Counted from the stretch's first letter, positions 8,096 to 15,415 are shown. The stretch: 19,944 nucleotides of DNA from Acidobacteria bacterium UBA7540 (GCA_002478145.1 DLMI01000224.1:1-19944); one strand, 5' to 3'. The notes: generated by a model not told the origin, from the sequence alone. Numbers and translations are program-made.

Positions 8096-8205
8096 CGAGT
8101 TCTCCCTCGCAGTTCGAGCCGGATGTTTAAAGAGCCCTTGCGAAGGTCGCGCGGAGCGCGGCGAGCGCCCTGTCCAAGGAAACGAGTGTCATCCTGAGCG
8201 GCCAG

Positions 8206-8290
8206 TTCATAATTCAGAATTCATAATTCACAATTACCCCAGCGCCCAGCCCCAAGTCCCCAGCACCTGACACCTAGCACCTGGAACCTG
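8206..8290. repeat. Two consecutive degenerate heptad repeats
   Basis: Four units of consensus TTCANAA fill 8206-8233. From about 8237 to 8290 a second run of 7-bp units of consensus CCNAGCA to CCTGRCA follows. The two runs have different sequence but the same period. The rest of 8100-8408 shows no gene. A short TGTCATCCTGAGCG at 8188-8201 resembles the end of the inverted-repeat element at 8409. Confidence 0.65.
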
Positions 8291-8408
8291 CCTTTCCGCA
8301 CTCACCTGCCATCTACCACCTACGGCCTTCACACTTGATCTATCGGCACAGGCACGCAGTTTGATGAGGGTAAACCGAGCCTTCTCTCAGGCGCGATCTT
8401 AGTGGGTA

Positions 8409-8535
8409 TGTCATTCCGAGCGCAGCGAGGAATCTCGCTCTGGACGGAGGTTGATCGGAGCTCAAGGCGGACTAAGGGTTGGAAGAAAGAATCAGAACGA
8501 GATTCCTCTCCCGCGCCTGCGGGATCGGAATGACA
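8409..8535. mobile_element. MITE-like inverted-repeat element, copy 1
   Basis: The left end TGTCATTCCGAG with GAGGAATCTCG (8409-8436) is inverted at the right as CGAGATTCCTC and CGGAATGACA (8499-8535). A small hairpin CCCGC/GCGGG lies inside the right end (8510-8523). It encodes nothing. A related element lies at 9121-9234 on the other side of the RsbW-like gene. Non-coding ends of this kind occur widely in bacterial genomes; the mobilising enzyme is not in the window. Confidence 0.6.
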
Positions 8536-8568
8536 GTCGGGCAGGTGTACGGCAGGTGATGGAGTCTG

Positions 8569-9039
8569 TTAGGGCTGGCGATTCGGTGGGTGACGGCGCA
8601 TGATGATAGCCGTGCCGTCCCCAAACTCGTATTGGACCTCGTCCATGAGCTGATGGATCAGATACACTCCGCGGCCAGCTTCGCGGTAAACGTTTTCCCC
8701 CATGGTTGGATCCGGAAGCTTACTCGGGTCAAACCCGGTACCGGAGTCTTTGACGACGATGAGTATTCCGCCGCCCTCCTCAATAGCCACGCACGTTCGC
8801 ACGTACTTTTCGGGGTCGCTGCGATTGCCATGAAGGATGGCGTTCATGAGCGCTTCTTGCAGGGCAAGCTGGACGTTCCCGAGATCGTGACAACAACCAT
8901 TTGCTTCGAGCAAACCAAGGACCTTGGAAACAAGGCCTTCAATATGGCGAGTGTCCGAAGGAATCAATTCGTCCAGCTTGACGACCAGCTTATCCTGGTC
9001 AAACTCGCACTGGGGCGGGATGTGCTTCAAGTCCGGCAT
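8569..9039 (-). CDS. RsbW/SpoIIAB-like serine kinase (GHKL ATPase)
   Basis: This is a single-domain 156-residue histidine-kinase-like ATPase of the anti-sigma-factor type. These bind a sigma factor or phosphorylate an STAS anti-anti-sigma protein in stress partner-switching. The ATP-binding motifs are intact: N-box QEALMNAILHGN (61-72), G1 DSGTGFD (98-104) and G2 GRGVYLI (122-128). The ATG at 9039 gives the usual short N-terminal beta strand; the ribosome site is weak. It is alone: no sigma factor, STAS protein or phosphatase lies beside it, so its target must be elsewhere. It is framed by two MITE-like repeats. The overall fold is certain, the partner unknown. Confidence 0.85.
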   Translation of the reverse strand: MPDLKHIPPQCEFDQDKLVVKLDELIPSDTRHIEGLVSKVLGLLEANGCCHDLGNVQLALQEALMNAILHGNRSDPEKYVRTCVAIEEGGGILIVVKDSGTGFDPSKLPDPTMGENVYREAGRGVYLIHQLMDEVQYEFGDGTAIIMRRHPPNRQP

Positions 9040-9120
9040 AGTACCGGCTTTTCTGCGCCAATAAAAACTCTACCACAGCAGAGCAACTGACTCAACCGTC
9101 AACGTCCGATCTTTCAGGTC

Positions 9121-9234
9121 TGTCATGGTGAGTCCGTCGGCCTAGGCCGAACGAAGCATCTCGCCCTGCTGTTTGTCGGCGGAAAAGTCCAGAGCGAGAT
9201 TCTTCGTCCCGACAAGTCGGGACTCAGAATGACA
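9121..9234. mobile_element. MITE-like inverted-repeat element, copy 2
   Basis: The element begins TGTCAT at 9121 and ends AGAATGACA at 9234. Internal CATCTCG (9156-9162) faces CGAGATTC (9195-9202). Next to the right end is a hairpin GTCCCGA/TCGGGAC (9207-9222), placed as in the copy at 8409-8535. It ends seven bases before the comM stop codon and could form a 3' hairpin on that transcript. Confidence 0.55.
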
Positions 9235-9240
9235 GCATGG

Positions 9241-10773
9241 TCAGGTCCAGTAATTGCGGTCAAGCGAGCGATACTGAATGGCTTCGGAGATGTGGGTAGT
9301 GCCGATGGCGTCGGCGGCGTCGAGGTCGGAGATCGTGAGCGCTACTTTCAGGATGCGGTCGTGGGCGCGGGCGCTGAGGCCCAAGCGCGTCATGGCGCTC
9401 TCCAGCAGGCGCTCGCAGTCGGCGGAGATGTTGCAGTACTTGCGGATCTGCCGCGAGCTCATCTGGGCATTGCTATAAATCTTTTCCCCCGGGAAGCGGC
9501 GCAACTGGCGCTGGCGGGCTTTTATGACGCGCTCACGAATCAGCTCCGAACCTTCCCCGCCCGAGTCCTGCCGCAGCTCCTGGTAGCGGACGGCGGGCAT
9601 GTCGATGTGGATATCAATGCGGTCCAGCAGCGGCCCGGAAATCTTCGAGATGTAGCGCTGAATGAGGGGCGGCGTGCAGGTGCACTCGCGCGTGGGGTCA
9701 TTGAAGAACCCGCACGGACAGGGGTTCATGGCGGCGGCCAGCATGAAGCGCGAAGGAAAGGTCAGGGACATGGCGGCGCGTGAGATGGTGACCGTCCCGT
9801 CTTCCACAGGCTGCCTCAAGACCTCGAGTACATTGCGCTGGAATTCCGGCAACTCGTCCAGGAAAAGCACGCCATTGTGTGCCAGGCTCACTTCGCCCGG
9901 GCGGGGCACGGCGCCGCCTCCAATCAGTCCGGCATCCGAAATGGTGTGGTGGGGAGAACGGAAGGGTCGGGTGCCCACCAGGCCCGCGCCCGGGTCGAGC
10001 ACCCCAGCGACGCTGTGGATCTTCGTGGTCTGGATCGCCTCATCGAAAGTAAGCGGCGGCAGGATGGTTGGGATGCGTTTGGCCAGCATGGTCTTGCCGG
10101 CGCCCGGCGGGCCGATCATCAGGATGTTGTGGCCTCCCGCGGTGGCAACTTCAATGGCGCGCTTGGCGTGAAGCTGCCCCTTGACGTCGCGGAAATCCAC
10201 GTTGTACTGGCTGGCTTGCGCTAGCATGGCGGCGCTATCCACTTTGGCCGGCTTGAACTCGCGTGTCTCATTGATAAAGTCCACAACTTCCGGCAAAGAG
10301 CCCAGGCCGTAAACCTCCAATTCCTCTACCACCGCCGCCTCGCAGACGTTTTCCACTGGCAGGACCATCCGCTGAATACCCTTCTGACGCGCCATGGCGG
10401 CAATCGAGAGCGCACCCTTGATGGGGCGAAGGCCGCCATCGAGCGAAAGTTCACCCAGAAACAAGGTGTTCTTGAGGTCGGTTTTCAAAAGGACGCCGGT
10501 GGTGCCCAGGATGCCCAGTGCGATGGGCAAGTCAAATCCCGAGCCTTCTTTCTTCACGTCCGCCGGGGCGAGGTTGACCGTGATGTTCTGGAAGGGAAAG
10601 TCCAAGCCGCAATTCTTGATGGCGGATTTGATGCGCTCGCGGCTTTCGCGCACGGCGGCGTCGGGAAGACCCACGGTGGTGAAATTGGGCAAGCCGGCGG
10701 AAATATCCACCTCGACCTCAACCGGATAGGCGTCAATGCCGAAGACGGCAGCGCTGAGTGCTTTGAAAAGCAT
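9241..10773 (-). CDS. comM: ComM/YifB-family AAA+ ATPase (Mg-chelatase-like)
   Basis: ComM is a hexameric helicase-like AAA+ protein that promotes branch migration during natural transformation in species where it was studied. The 510 residues show the family order. The N-terminal ComM fold spans 1-120 (starting [20 protein letters not shown], with LPIALGILG at 82-90). The AAA+ core has Walker A GPPGAGKT (221-228) and Walker B GVLFLDE (301-307). The cysteine motif [15 protein letters not shown] lies at about 352-366, and a C-terminal Mg-chelatase helical domain covers about 400-505. The ATG at 10773 gives the family-standard N-terminus; no clear ribosome site is visible. A perfect 28-bp palindrome lies 20 bp upstream. 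No other competence gene is present, so a transformation role here is inferred from the family. Confidence 0.95.
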   Translation of the reverse strand: MLFKALSAAVFGIDAYPVEVEVDISAGLPNFTTVGLPDAAVRESRERIKSAIKNCGLDFPFQNITVNLAPADVKKEGSGFDLPIALGILGTTGVLLKTDLKNTLFLGELSLDGGLRPIKGALSIAAMARQKGIQRMVLPVENVCEAAVVEELEVYGLGSLPEVVDFINETREFKPAKVDSAAMLAQASQYNVDFRDVKGQLHAKRAIEVATAGGHNILMIGPPGAGKTMLAKRIPTILPPLTFDEAIQTTKIHSVAGVLDPGAGLVGTRPFRSPHHTISDAGLIGGGAVPRPGEVSLAHNGVLFLDELPEFQRNVLEVLRQPVEDGTVTISRAAMSLTFPSRFMLAAAMNPCPCGFFNDPTRECTCTPPLIQRYISKISGPLLDRIDIHIDMPAVRYQELRQDSGGEGSELIRERVIKARQRQLRRFPGEKIYSNAQMSSRQIRKYCNISADCERLLESAMTRLGLSARAHDRILKVALTISDLDAADAIGTTHISEAIQYRSLDRNYWT

Positions 10774-10793
10774 AGGAATAACTTCGTATTGAA

Positions 10794-10821
10794 GTAGGGG
10801 CGGTTCGCGAACCGCCCCTAC
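10794..10821. repeat. Perfect 28-bp palindrome upstream of comM
   Basis: The half-site GTAGGGGCGGTTCG is followed immediately by its exact reverse complement. The GTAGGGGCG edge also appears, inverted, at 3404-3412. The left side lies 20 bp before the comM start codon. It may be a dispersed REP-like element rather than a dedicated operator. Confidence 0.75.
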
Positions 10822-11006
10822 GTCGAAATTGTAGCGGCGAGTTTATCCGTCACCTGACGGACCATCTGGCAGTGTAAAGCCGCCTCTGCAACAAGCTGAC
10901 CCACTACCGACCGATCTGCGAGTCCTTGATAGGGGTGGAAGTATACCAGAAGCAACCTCAGCGCGTCCTGGAAAACGCAAAGGGCGTATTCCACCCCCCG
11001 AGCCAA
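10818..11006 (-). CDS. Hypothetical 62-residue protein, possibly a gene remnant
   Basis: A TTG at 11006 opens a 62-residue frame ending inside the edge of the comM palindrome. The text is protein-like and helical (for example [19 protein letters not shown]), with alternating hydrophobic and charged residues; no domain is recognised. A GTG at 10994 is an alternative start. There is no convincing ribosome site, and upstream sequence to 11176 has no gene I can support. It could be the 3' end of a decayed gene. This covers most of the 403-bp gap between comM and the TOPRIM gene. Confidence 0.3.
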   Translation of the reverse strand: MARGVEYALCVFQDALRLLLVYFHPYQGLADRSVVGQLVAEAALHCQMVRQVTDKLAATIST

Positions 11007-11176
11007 ACCCGTGTCGCTTCAGGGGAAGAGCAGGTGGCGCGGATCCCGCCGGCAAAGGGCCATTGCGCCGGGAAGTATAATTCGCGGCCGAGTGGTTCAG
11101 GCAACTCAGAATCCCGAAACGCACAGGCTAGGCTCCATCTAGCGCGCCTTACGCCAGTCGATTTATACCGGGACCC

Positions 11177-11704
11177 TTAGGAGCGAAGGAGACCACAGCG
11201 ACGGGCGAAATAATGGAATGAGGGATTTCTTCCTGTCGCAGTGTTTGTGTCAAAGAGCTTGAGAACCTCGAGCATGTAGTCGATGCGCGAATCAAGATGC
11301 TTCGGGATGGTGTCATTGAACTGCTCTTTCGTGAGCTCACTCGTGTTGGCGGGCACTTGTACACCTAATGGATTGTTGTCCGGGAGGCCGGCTAGGTACC
11401 AACTTTCGATTTCCCTCACAACAATGAGGGCTCGTCTGTCGTCCAGTTGTGTGAACTTCTGCAACAGAGCTTCTTTTTTCCTGGGGAAACATGGGTGGGC
11501 GTTAAGGTCACCGAGTAGAAGGTAGTCAGCGCCAATCGACTTGATGCTTCTCAGAAACGCGTTTACCTTTTCTGCCTTCCTCTGGGCATACTTCAACGCC
11601 TGTACGAAATCGTAGCAAGAACTGAGCTTTGGAATGACGACACGCTCCACAAACCTTAGGTCGTCGTCCCCTTCTACCAGCAGGAATAGTCTCGTGTAGG
11701 GCAT
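11177..11704 (-). CDS. TOPRIM/DUF4276-like protein paired with an ATPase
   Basis: This 175-residue protein has the layout of small TOPRIM-type nuclease-like proteins encoded next to AAA/ABC-type ATPases. A first strand ends in an acidic motif LFLLVEGDDD (Glu11). A second strand ends YLLLGDLNAHP (Asp66, with Asn68 where canonical TOPRIM has Asp). Then comes ALIVVREIESWYLAG (Glu98, Glu100), resembling the conserved acidic-tryptophan element of DUF4276-type proteins. By analogy with OLD, PARIS and AbiL systems it may be the effector. Its ATG is one base after the TGA of the ATPase gene, so the two are translationally coupled. The family link is motif-based; the Asp-to-Asn change leaves nuclease activity open. 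Confidence 0.7.
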   Translation of the reverse strand: MPYTRLFLLVEGDDDLRFVERVVIPKLSSCYDFVQALKYAQRKAEKVNAFLRSIKSIGADYLLLGDLNAHPCFPRKKEALLQKFTQLDDRRALIVVREIESWYLAGLPDNNPLGVQVPANTSELTKEQFNDTIPKHLDSRIDYMLEVLKLFDTNTATGRNPSFHYFARRCGLLRS

Positions 11705-11705
11705 C

Positions 11706-12962
11706 TCAGGCGTGAAGCAAGTTCTCGACGAAGAGTTCCTCTAACCCCATCTCGTTCTGAAGAAATACCTTGACGTCTTTATTCTCTGACGGCCGGGAAA
11801 TAGTCGAAAAGCCCTCCCCATTTCGAGAGACAAGTAGAACGTCCCCAATATCGGCATGTCTGACCACTTCGGGGTTATGCGTGGTCACAATGATCTGCTT
11901 CCCCTGGGAAGCGTCTTTCATCATCGCGACGATCTTTGAAATGAGGGAAGGGTGGATGTTTCGTTCCGGTTCCTCAATGATCGCCACGGGCTTTTTCTCA
12001 AAATACAGCGCCGCTATGAGTGCAGTAACGTTGATCGTTCCATCAGAGATAAGGGAAGCAGGCAGGGACTGTTTCTTCGCATAAGTCTCCCTCAGGCTGA
12101 AGAGAAGTGATTTGTCCGCAAACTTTTCCACTTCAAGGCCCGCGACAAAGGGAAGAAGGTCCCCCAAGAAATTTTCCAGTTTTCGCTTCCGGTCCCTGTC
12201 CTCAATAATGTTCTTCAGAACGATGGCGAGGTTGCTGCCGTCCTCCTCCAGATCTGCCTTTCCGGTGATCGGCGTGGCCTTCTTCGGCAGCTTAGGATCG
12301 AAGTCGAATATCGCAAGGTCTTCGAAAAGAGGTCTAAAGAAGACCTGAGAATGTACCAAAATAAGAGAGCGGCGTGGAACCGCTTCACGGAGGAAGGAGG
12401 GAACGATTTGGTATTCCTCCATGGACAGCCCCTCGGGTGGAGTAACCTTCACGGTCGTCCGGTCCCCATCCCTGAAAATGAGTATCTCACCCAGGCCGCG
12501 GTGCTCTGGCACTTCGGCCTGCCCGCCGTCTCGCTCGAAGGTGCGAAACTCGCTCTTGAGGGTCAAGCGGTCGTCAGTGATTTCGAAGTCGGTCCCTTTT
12601 CTCGCGAAGGCGATCGAGAAGCTATAGGTGACTTCAAGCGGCTCCACGCCCAGGTCAGTCTTACTGGTTTTCGACAAGGCGATGAAGCGGACCCCCCCGT
12701 CGCCTTCTTGCGAGAGAACGAGCTTTATCGAAAGATTCTTGGCGGTGCCGATGTTTAGATTGGTGAGGTATTCTGCCCCACCCTGCAACGATATCGCATT
12801 GTCCAGGCCGTGCCTCGCAATATCTCGCAGGAACTCGAACACCCGTATGAAGTTTGACTTCCCTGACGCGTTCGCCCCGATCAGGACATTGAACCTCCCC
12901 AGGTCAACTTGCAGTTCCTTGAAGCTCTTGAAGTTCTTAACATGGATTGTTTTGATGGTCAT
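11706..12962 (-). CDS. OLD/RecF-like AAA (ABC-type) ATPase, first gene of a putative defence pair
   Basis: This 418-residue ATPase begins with the SMC/RecF-like strand MTIKTIHVKNFKSFKELQVD and Walker A GANASGKS (29-36). The middle insert (about 60-300) is variable and not recognised. The C-terminal lobe has a signature-like SLISDGT (303-309), Walker B AIIEEPE (327-333), the D-loop NIHP (335-338) and the switch motif TTHN (360-363). There is no fused TOPRIM domain, which is instead the next gene. Such ATPases sense infection or DNA ends in several phage-defence systems; here that role is inferred. ATG 12962 has AAGAGG about nine bases upstream and an extended -10 box beyond it. Cellular ATPases of this type with non-defence roles exist. 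Confidence 0.85.
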   Translation of the reverse strand: MTIKTIHVKNFKSFKELQVDLGRFNVLIGANASGKSNFIRVFEFLRDIARHGLDNAISLQGGAEYLTNLNIGTAKNLSIKLVLSQEGDGGVRFIALSKTSKTDLGVEPLEVTYSFSIAFARKGTDFEITDDRLTLKSEFRTFERDGGQAEVPEHRGLGEILIFRDGDRTTVKVTPPEGLSMEEYQIVPSFLREAVPRRSLILVHSQVFFRPLFEDLAIFDFDPKLPKKATPITGKADLEEDGSNLAIVLKNIIEDRDRKRKLENFLGDLLPFVAGLEVEKFADKSLLFSLRETYAKKQSLPASLISDGTINVTALIAALYFEKKPVAIIEEPERNIHPSLISKIVAMMKDASQGKQIIVTTHNPEVVRHADIGDVLLVSRNGEGFSTISRPSENKDVKVFLQNEMGLEELFVENLLHA

Positions 12963-12986
12963 TTGCTCTGCCTCTTACCGATGCCG

Positions 12987-12995
12987 ATTTTAGCA
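12987..12995 (-). promoter_or_regulatory. Extended -10 promoter of the ATPase-TOPRIM pair
   Basis: On the minus strand TGCTAAAAT is an extended -10 element (TGn plus a five-of-six match). It would start transcription near 12980, leaving an 18-nt leader with AAGAGG before ATG 12962. No -35 box is visible at 17 bp. Confidence 0.4.
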
Positions 12996-13037
12996 GAAAA
13001 CGGGACGACTCGCTCGCCTGTTCTCCACGTGGGCCGG

Positions 13038-13084
13038 CACAGTCGCAGCTCCGCCGAGGCGGAATCGTCTGTTTTGCGACTGTG
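13038..13084. repeat. Cruciform-forming inverted repeat
   Basis: CACAGTCGCA (13038-13047) pairs exactly with TGCGACTGTG (13075-13084). Inside, TCCGCC (13050-13055) pairs with GGCGGA (13058-13063). A further pair, TTCAAGAG and CTCTTGAA, flanks about 13270-13306. The stretch 12963-13345 has no gene I can support; frames there follow these repeats. Confidence 0.6.
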
Positions 13085-13345
13085 GGCGGAGATCGTAGGG
13101 GCTGGAAAGACAGAGTCGCCTGGACAACAATCGCGGATACACAGTCGGGGGTGGATCCTTCCTCGGCAATCGGAGGGCGGCGCGTTCATCGCGCCCCTTG
13201 CCATGCGCGCGATGTAAAACGCGGGCGTGCCAGCCGAGCATGACAATAAGGGCCTCAGCCTCTCGCGCCGTTCAAGAGCCAGCGGACCACCCCCACCCCT
13301 CTTGAACCAGGAGGGGAGCGGGTAAATGGCCTTGACAGTCTAAAC

Positions 13346-13374
13346 TTGACAAACCCCAATCAATCGGCTAGATT
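13346..13374 (+). promoter_or_regulatory. Strong sigma70-type promoter pointing into the repeat array
   Basis: TTGACA (13346-13351) is a perfect -35 box. TAGATT (13369-13374) is a four-of-six -10 box, and the spacer is exactly 17 bp. Transcription would begin near 13381, one or two bases before ATG 13383. A second TTGACA at 13332-13337 has no partner -10. No recognised gene lies downstream on this strand before 19057. Confidence 0.6.
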
Positions 13375-13382
13375 GGTAGCGT

Positions 13383-13583
13383 ATGGAAAGGGGCGGAACC
13401 TTCGAGAGCCGGTTGGGCGGCTGGACCCGCCCTGCTGACGATAAGTCCGTGCGAGCCAGGAAACAGTCCTCATGCGGGCTTTCACTTTCGACTGTCCCGC
13501 CGCGGCGGGGTTTGACTGCGCTCTGGCCAATGTCCCGCGAAAGAAAATTCTTTTTTGCACGACCAATGCGGGAATGTCTATGA
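13383..13583 (+). other. Leaderless 66-residue open frame leading into the array; coding status unclear
   Basis: ATG 13383 lies one or two bases after the predicted transcription start, so the frame would be translated leaderless if at all. The product is arginine- and proline-rich, unlike any family I know, and ends MRECL. Its TGA overlaps the ATG at 13580 (ATGA), the first start in the repeat. The DNA also folds: GGGCGG/CCGCCC near 13415-13433 and the 14-bp palindrome CCCGCCGCGGCGGG near 13495. A structured non-coding RNA explains the region as well as a protein does. Confidence 0.25.
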
Positions 13584-14158
13584 AAACAAAGGACTGCCGT
13601 GGAAAAGTGGGCAGCAAGCGGGAATGTTTATGAAAATAAAGGTAGTTATCCGTTCAAACCCGGAATATATATGAAAACAGGCAAGTTAATGTTTTTCAAT
13701 CAAAAATCAACCAGAACCAGCCTTCGGATCTCCCGCCGCAGCGGGTTGACCGCGCCCTGGAGAATCCACCGCGAAGAAAATTCTTTTTTTGAACGAACTA
13801 TGCGGGAATGTCTATGAAAACAAAGGACCGCTGTGGAAAAGTGCGACGAAACCGGGAATGTTTATGAAAATAAAGGTAGTTATCTGTTCAAAGCCGGAAT
13901 GTCTATGAAAACAGGCAGATTAATGTTTTCAATCAAAAATCAACCAGAACCAGCCTTCGGATCTGCCGCCGCAGCGAGTTGACCGTGCCCTGGAGAATCC
14001 ACCGCGAAAGAAAATTCTTTTTTTGCACGACCGACGCGGGAATGTCTATGAAAACAAAGGGCCGCTGTGGAAAAGTGGGGCGGAAGCGGGAATGTTCATG
14101 AAAATAAAGGTAGTTATCTGCTAAGAGCCGGAATATATATGAAAACAGGCAGGTTAAT
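13490..14158. repeat. 234-bp tandem repeat array, nearly three copies
   Basis: The array has an exact 234-bp period. The landmark GCGGGAATGTCTATGAAAAC begins at 13568 and 13802, and at 14036 in near-identical context. The leading partial unit starts about 13490, and the last unit is cut off at the mutM stop codon near 14158. Each unit contains three related motifs with consensus GGAATRTNTATGAAAA, whose ATG codons are 50, 41 and 143 bp apart in every copy (13580, 13630, 13671; 13814, 13864, 13905; 14048, 14098, 14139). Each unit also has a CCCGC/GCGGG hairpin (lost in one copy), then AAGAAAATTC and a T-run. The DNA is visibly more AT-rich than its neighbours. Confidence 0.9.
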
Positions 14159-15005
14159 GCTTCTGCTTGGCGATCTTGCGGGGACGTGGCTGGCAACAAG
14201 GGCAGAAGTGGCTGCTGCGCCCCGCGATCACGATGCGCCGGATCGGCCGACCGCAACGACGGCAGGGTTTGCCGGTGCGCTGGTAAACGCGGAGGCGCTG
14301 GGCGTAATTGCCGGGGCGGCCCTCGATGTCCACGTAGTCGCGGAAGCTGGTGCCCTGGAGCTTCACGGCGTGCTCCAGGACTTTCCTGACCGCCCTGAAA
14401 AGGCGGCGGGCCTTCCGGGCGGAAACCCGGCCGGGCTGCGCCAGCGGATGCATGCGGGCCACAAAGAGCGACTCATCCGCATAGATGTTGCCGAGCCCGG
14501 CCAGCAACTGCTGGTTCATCAGCCAACTCTTGATGGCGCCGCGGCGGGCGCGCATGGCGCTCAGGAACTGCTCCTCGGTCACCTGCTGCGCGTCTGGCCC
14601 CAGTCGGCCGAACGCGGCTTCCAGCTCCTCACGTGTGCAGGAGCGCATCCTGCCGAACCGCCGCACATCGCGAAAGCGCAACTCCTCGCGCTCGCCGAGT
14701 GCCAGCAGCACGTGTGTGTGCGGCTCGAGTGGCGCGTGGCGCGCGGAGACGGTGAATTGCCCAGTCATGCCGAGGCGCACCAGCAGATAACGCGGCGGCT
14801 GGTTTTCGGCGCTGAGCTCGAGGGCGAGCGCCTTGCCCTTGCGCTGCACTGAAACGATGACGCGCCCCTCAATCTCGGCTGCGAATTGCTCCGGCGACCC
14901 AACAATGACGCCCGCATGGCGGACCTCAACGGCAAGGATGCGGCGTCCCAGAGCATGCCTCTGGAGACCCCGGGAAACGGTTTCGACTTCGGGGAGTTCA
15001 GGCAT
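14154..15005 (-). CDS. mutM: Formamidopyrimidine-DNA glycosylase
   Basis: MutM (Fpg) removes 8-oxoguanine and ring-opened purines and nicks the strand in base-excision repair. The 283 residues begin MPELPEVETV, with the catalytic Pro2 and Glu3. Lys58 in RKGKAL matches the conserved lysine near the active site. The helix-two-turn-helix is LLAGLGNIYADESLF. The C-terminal zinc finger has Cys248, Cys251, Cys268 and Cys271, with the DNA-contacting arginine Arg263 between. The ATG at 15005 is fixed by the need for Pro2. The stop codon falls in the last bases of the 234-bp repeat array, so its transcript runs into the array in antisense orientation. A MutY-type partner is not in the window. Confidence 0.97.
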   Translation of the reverse strand: MPELPEVETVSRGLQRHALGRRILAVEVRHAGVIVGSPEQFAAEIEGRVIVSVQRKGKALALELSAENQPPRYLLVRLGMTGQFTVSARHAPLEPHTHVLLALGEREELRFRDVRRFGRMRSCTREELEAAFGRLGPDAQQVTEEQFLSAMRARRGAIKSWLMNQQLLAGLGNIYADESLFVARMHPLAQPGRVSARKARRLFRAVRKVLEHAVKLQGTSFRDYVDIEGRPGNYAQRLRVYQRTGKPCRRCGRPIRRIVIAGRSSHFCPCCQPRPRKIAKQKH

Positions 15006-15109
15006 TGGGCACGATGGTCAGGGTTCTGGCCCGCTTAATTCTCTACAGGCGTCCGCTACGGGCGGATGATACAGGCCCGCCGCCATGGTGATTTGACGGA
15101 GCTCAGGAG

Positions 15110-15415
15110 CTACACAGCCACCTTGATATCGTTCCCTTCAACCCGGACGGGATAGGTAACGACTTTGACGGAACTGTTCCCGACCATCTCTCCTGTGCGG
15201 ACGTTGTACTCCCACTGGTGCCAAGGGCAGATGACCACCGCGCCCATGAGTTCTCCTTCGCCGAGCGGTCCGCCTTGGTGCAGGCAGGTGTTGTCGGTGG
15301 CGTAGATTGTGCCCTCCACATTGAAAAGAGCAATAGCCTTCCCCTTCACCTCCACTACCTTCGCTGATCCCGGAGCAAGTTCGGAAAGGCTCGCAACTTT
15401 GACAAACTCCGCCAT
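15110..15415 (-). CDS. Rieske-type [2Fe-2S] ferredoxin
   Basis: This 101-residue soluble protein is a single Rieske domain. Cluster ligands are Cys44 and His46 in CLHQGG and Cys63 and His66 in CPWHQW. It matches the small NirD/dioxygenase-ferredoxin group, which carries single electrons to an oxygenase or reductase in the cytoplasm; no signal peptide or membrane anchor is present. The start at 15415 (MAEFVKVA) is set by an excellent AGGAGG seven bases upstream; a longer frame to 15583 is antisense-like overlap with nuoB. It lies 85 bp after nuoB on the same strand and could share its promoter. No oxygenase or reductase partner is nearby, so its electron acceptor is unknown. Confidence 0.93.
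   Translation of the reverse strand: MAEFVKVASLSELAPGSAKVVEVKGKAIALFNVEGTIYATDNTCLHQGGPLGEGELMGAVVICPWHQWEYNVRTGEMVGNSSVKVVTYPVRVEGNDIKVAV

Noticed and set aside
9241..10773. Magnesium chelatase subunit ChlI/BchI
   Set aside because: The N-terminal ComM domain and full YifB architecture are present, so this is a ComM-type protein and not a chlorophyll enzyme.
12959..13246. Minus-strand frames of 83-95 residues upstream of the ATPase gene
   Set aside because: They run through inverted repeats and the ATPase promoter region, and their text follows the palindromes.
13490..14158. CRISPR array
   Set aside because: The unit is 234 bp, the motif spacings are 50, 41 and 143 bp, and the intervening DNA is itself repeated rather than unique; no cas gene is near.
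14067..14852. Plus-strand frame of 261 residues from the array into mutM
   Set aside because: Most of it is antisense to mutM, which has all catalytic and zinc residues; only its first 30 residues belong to the repeat.
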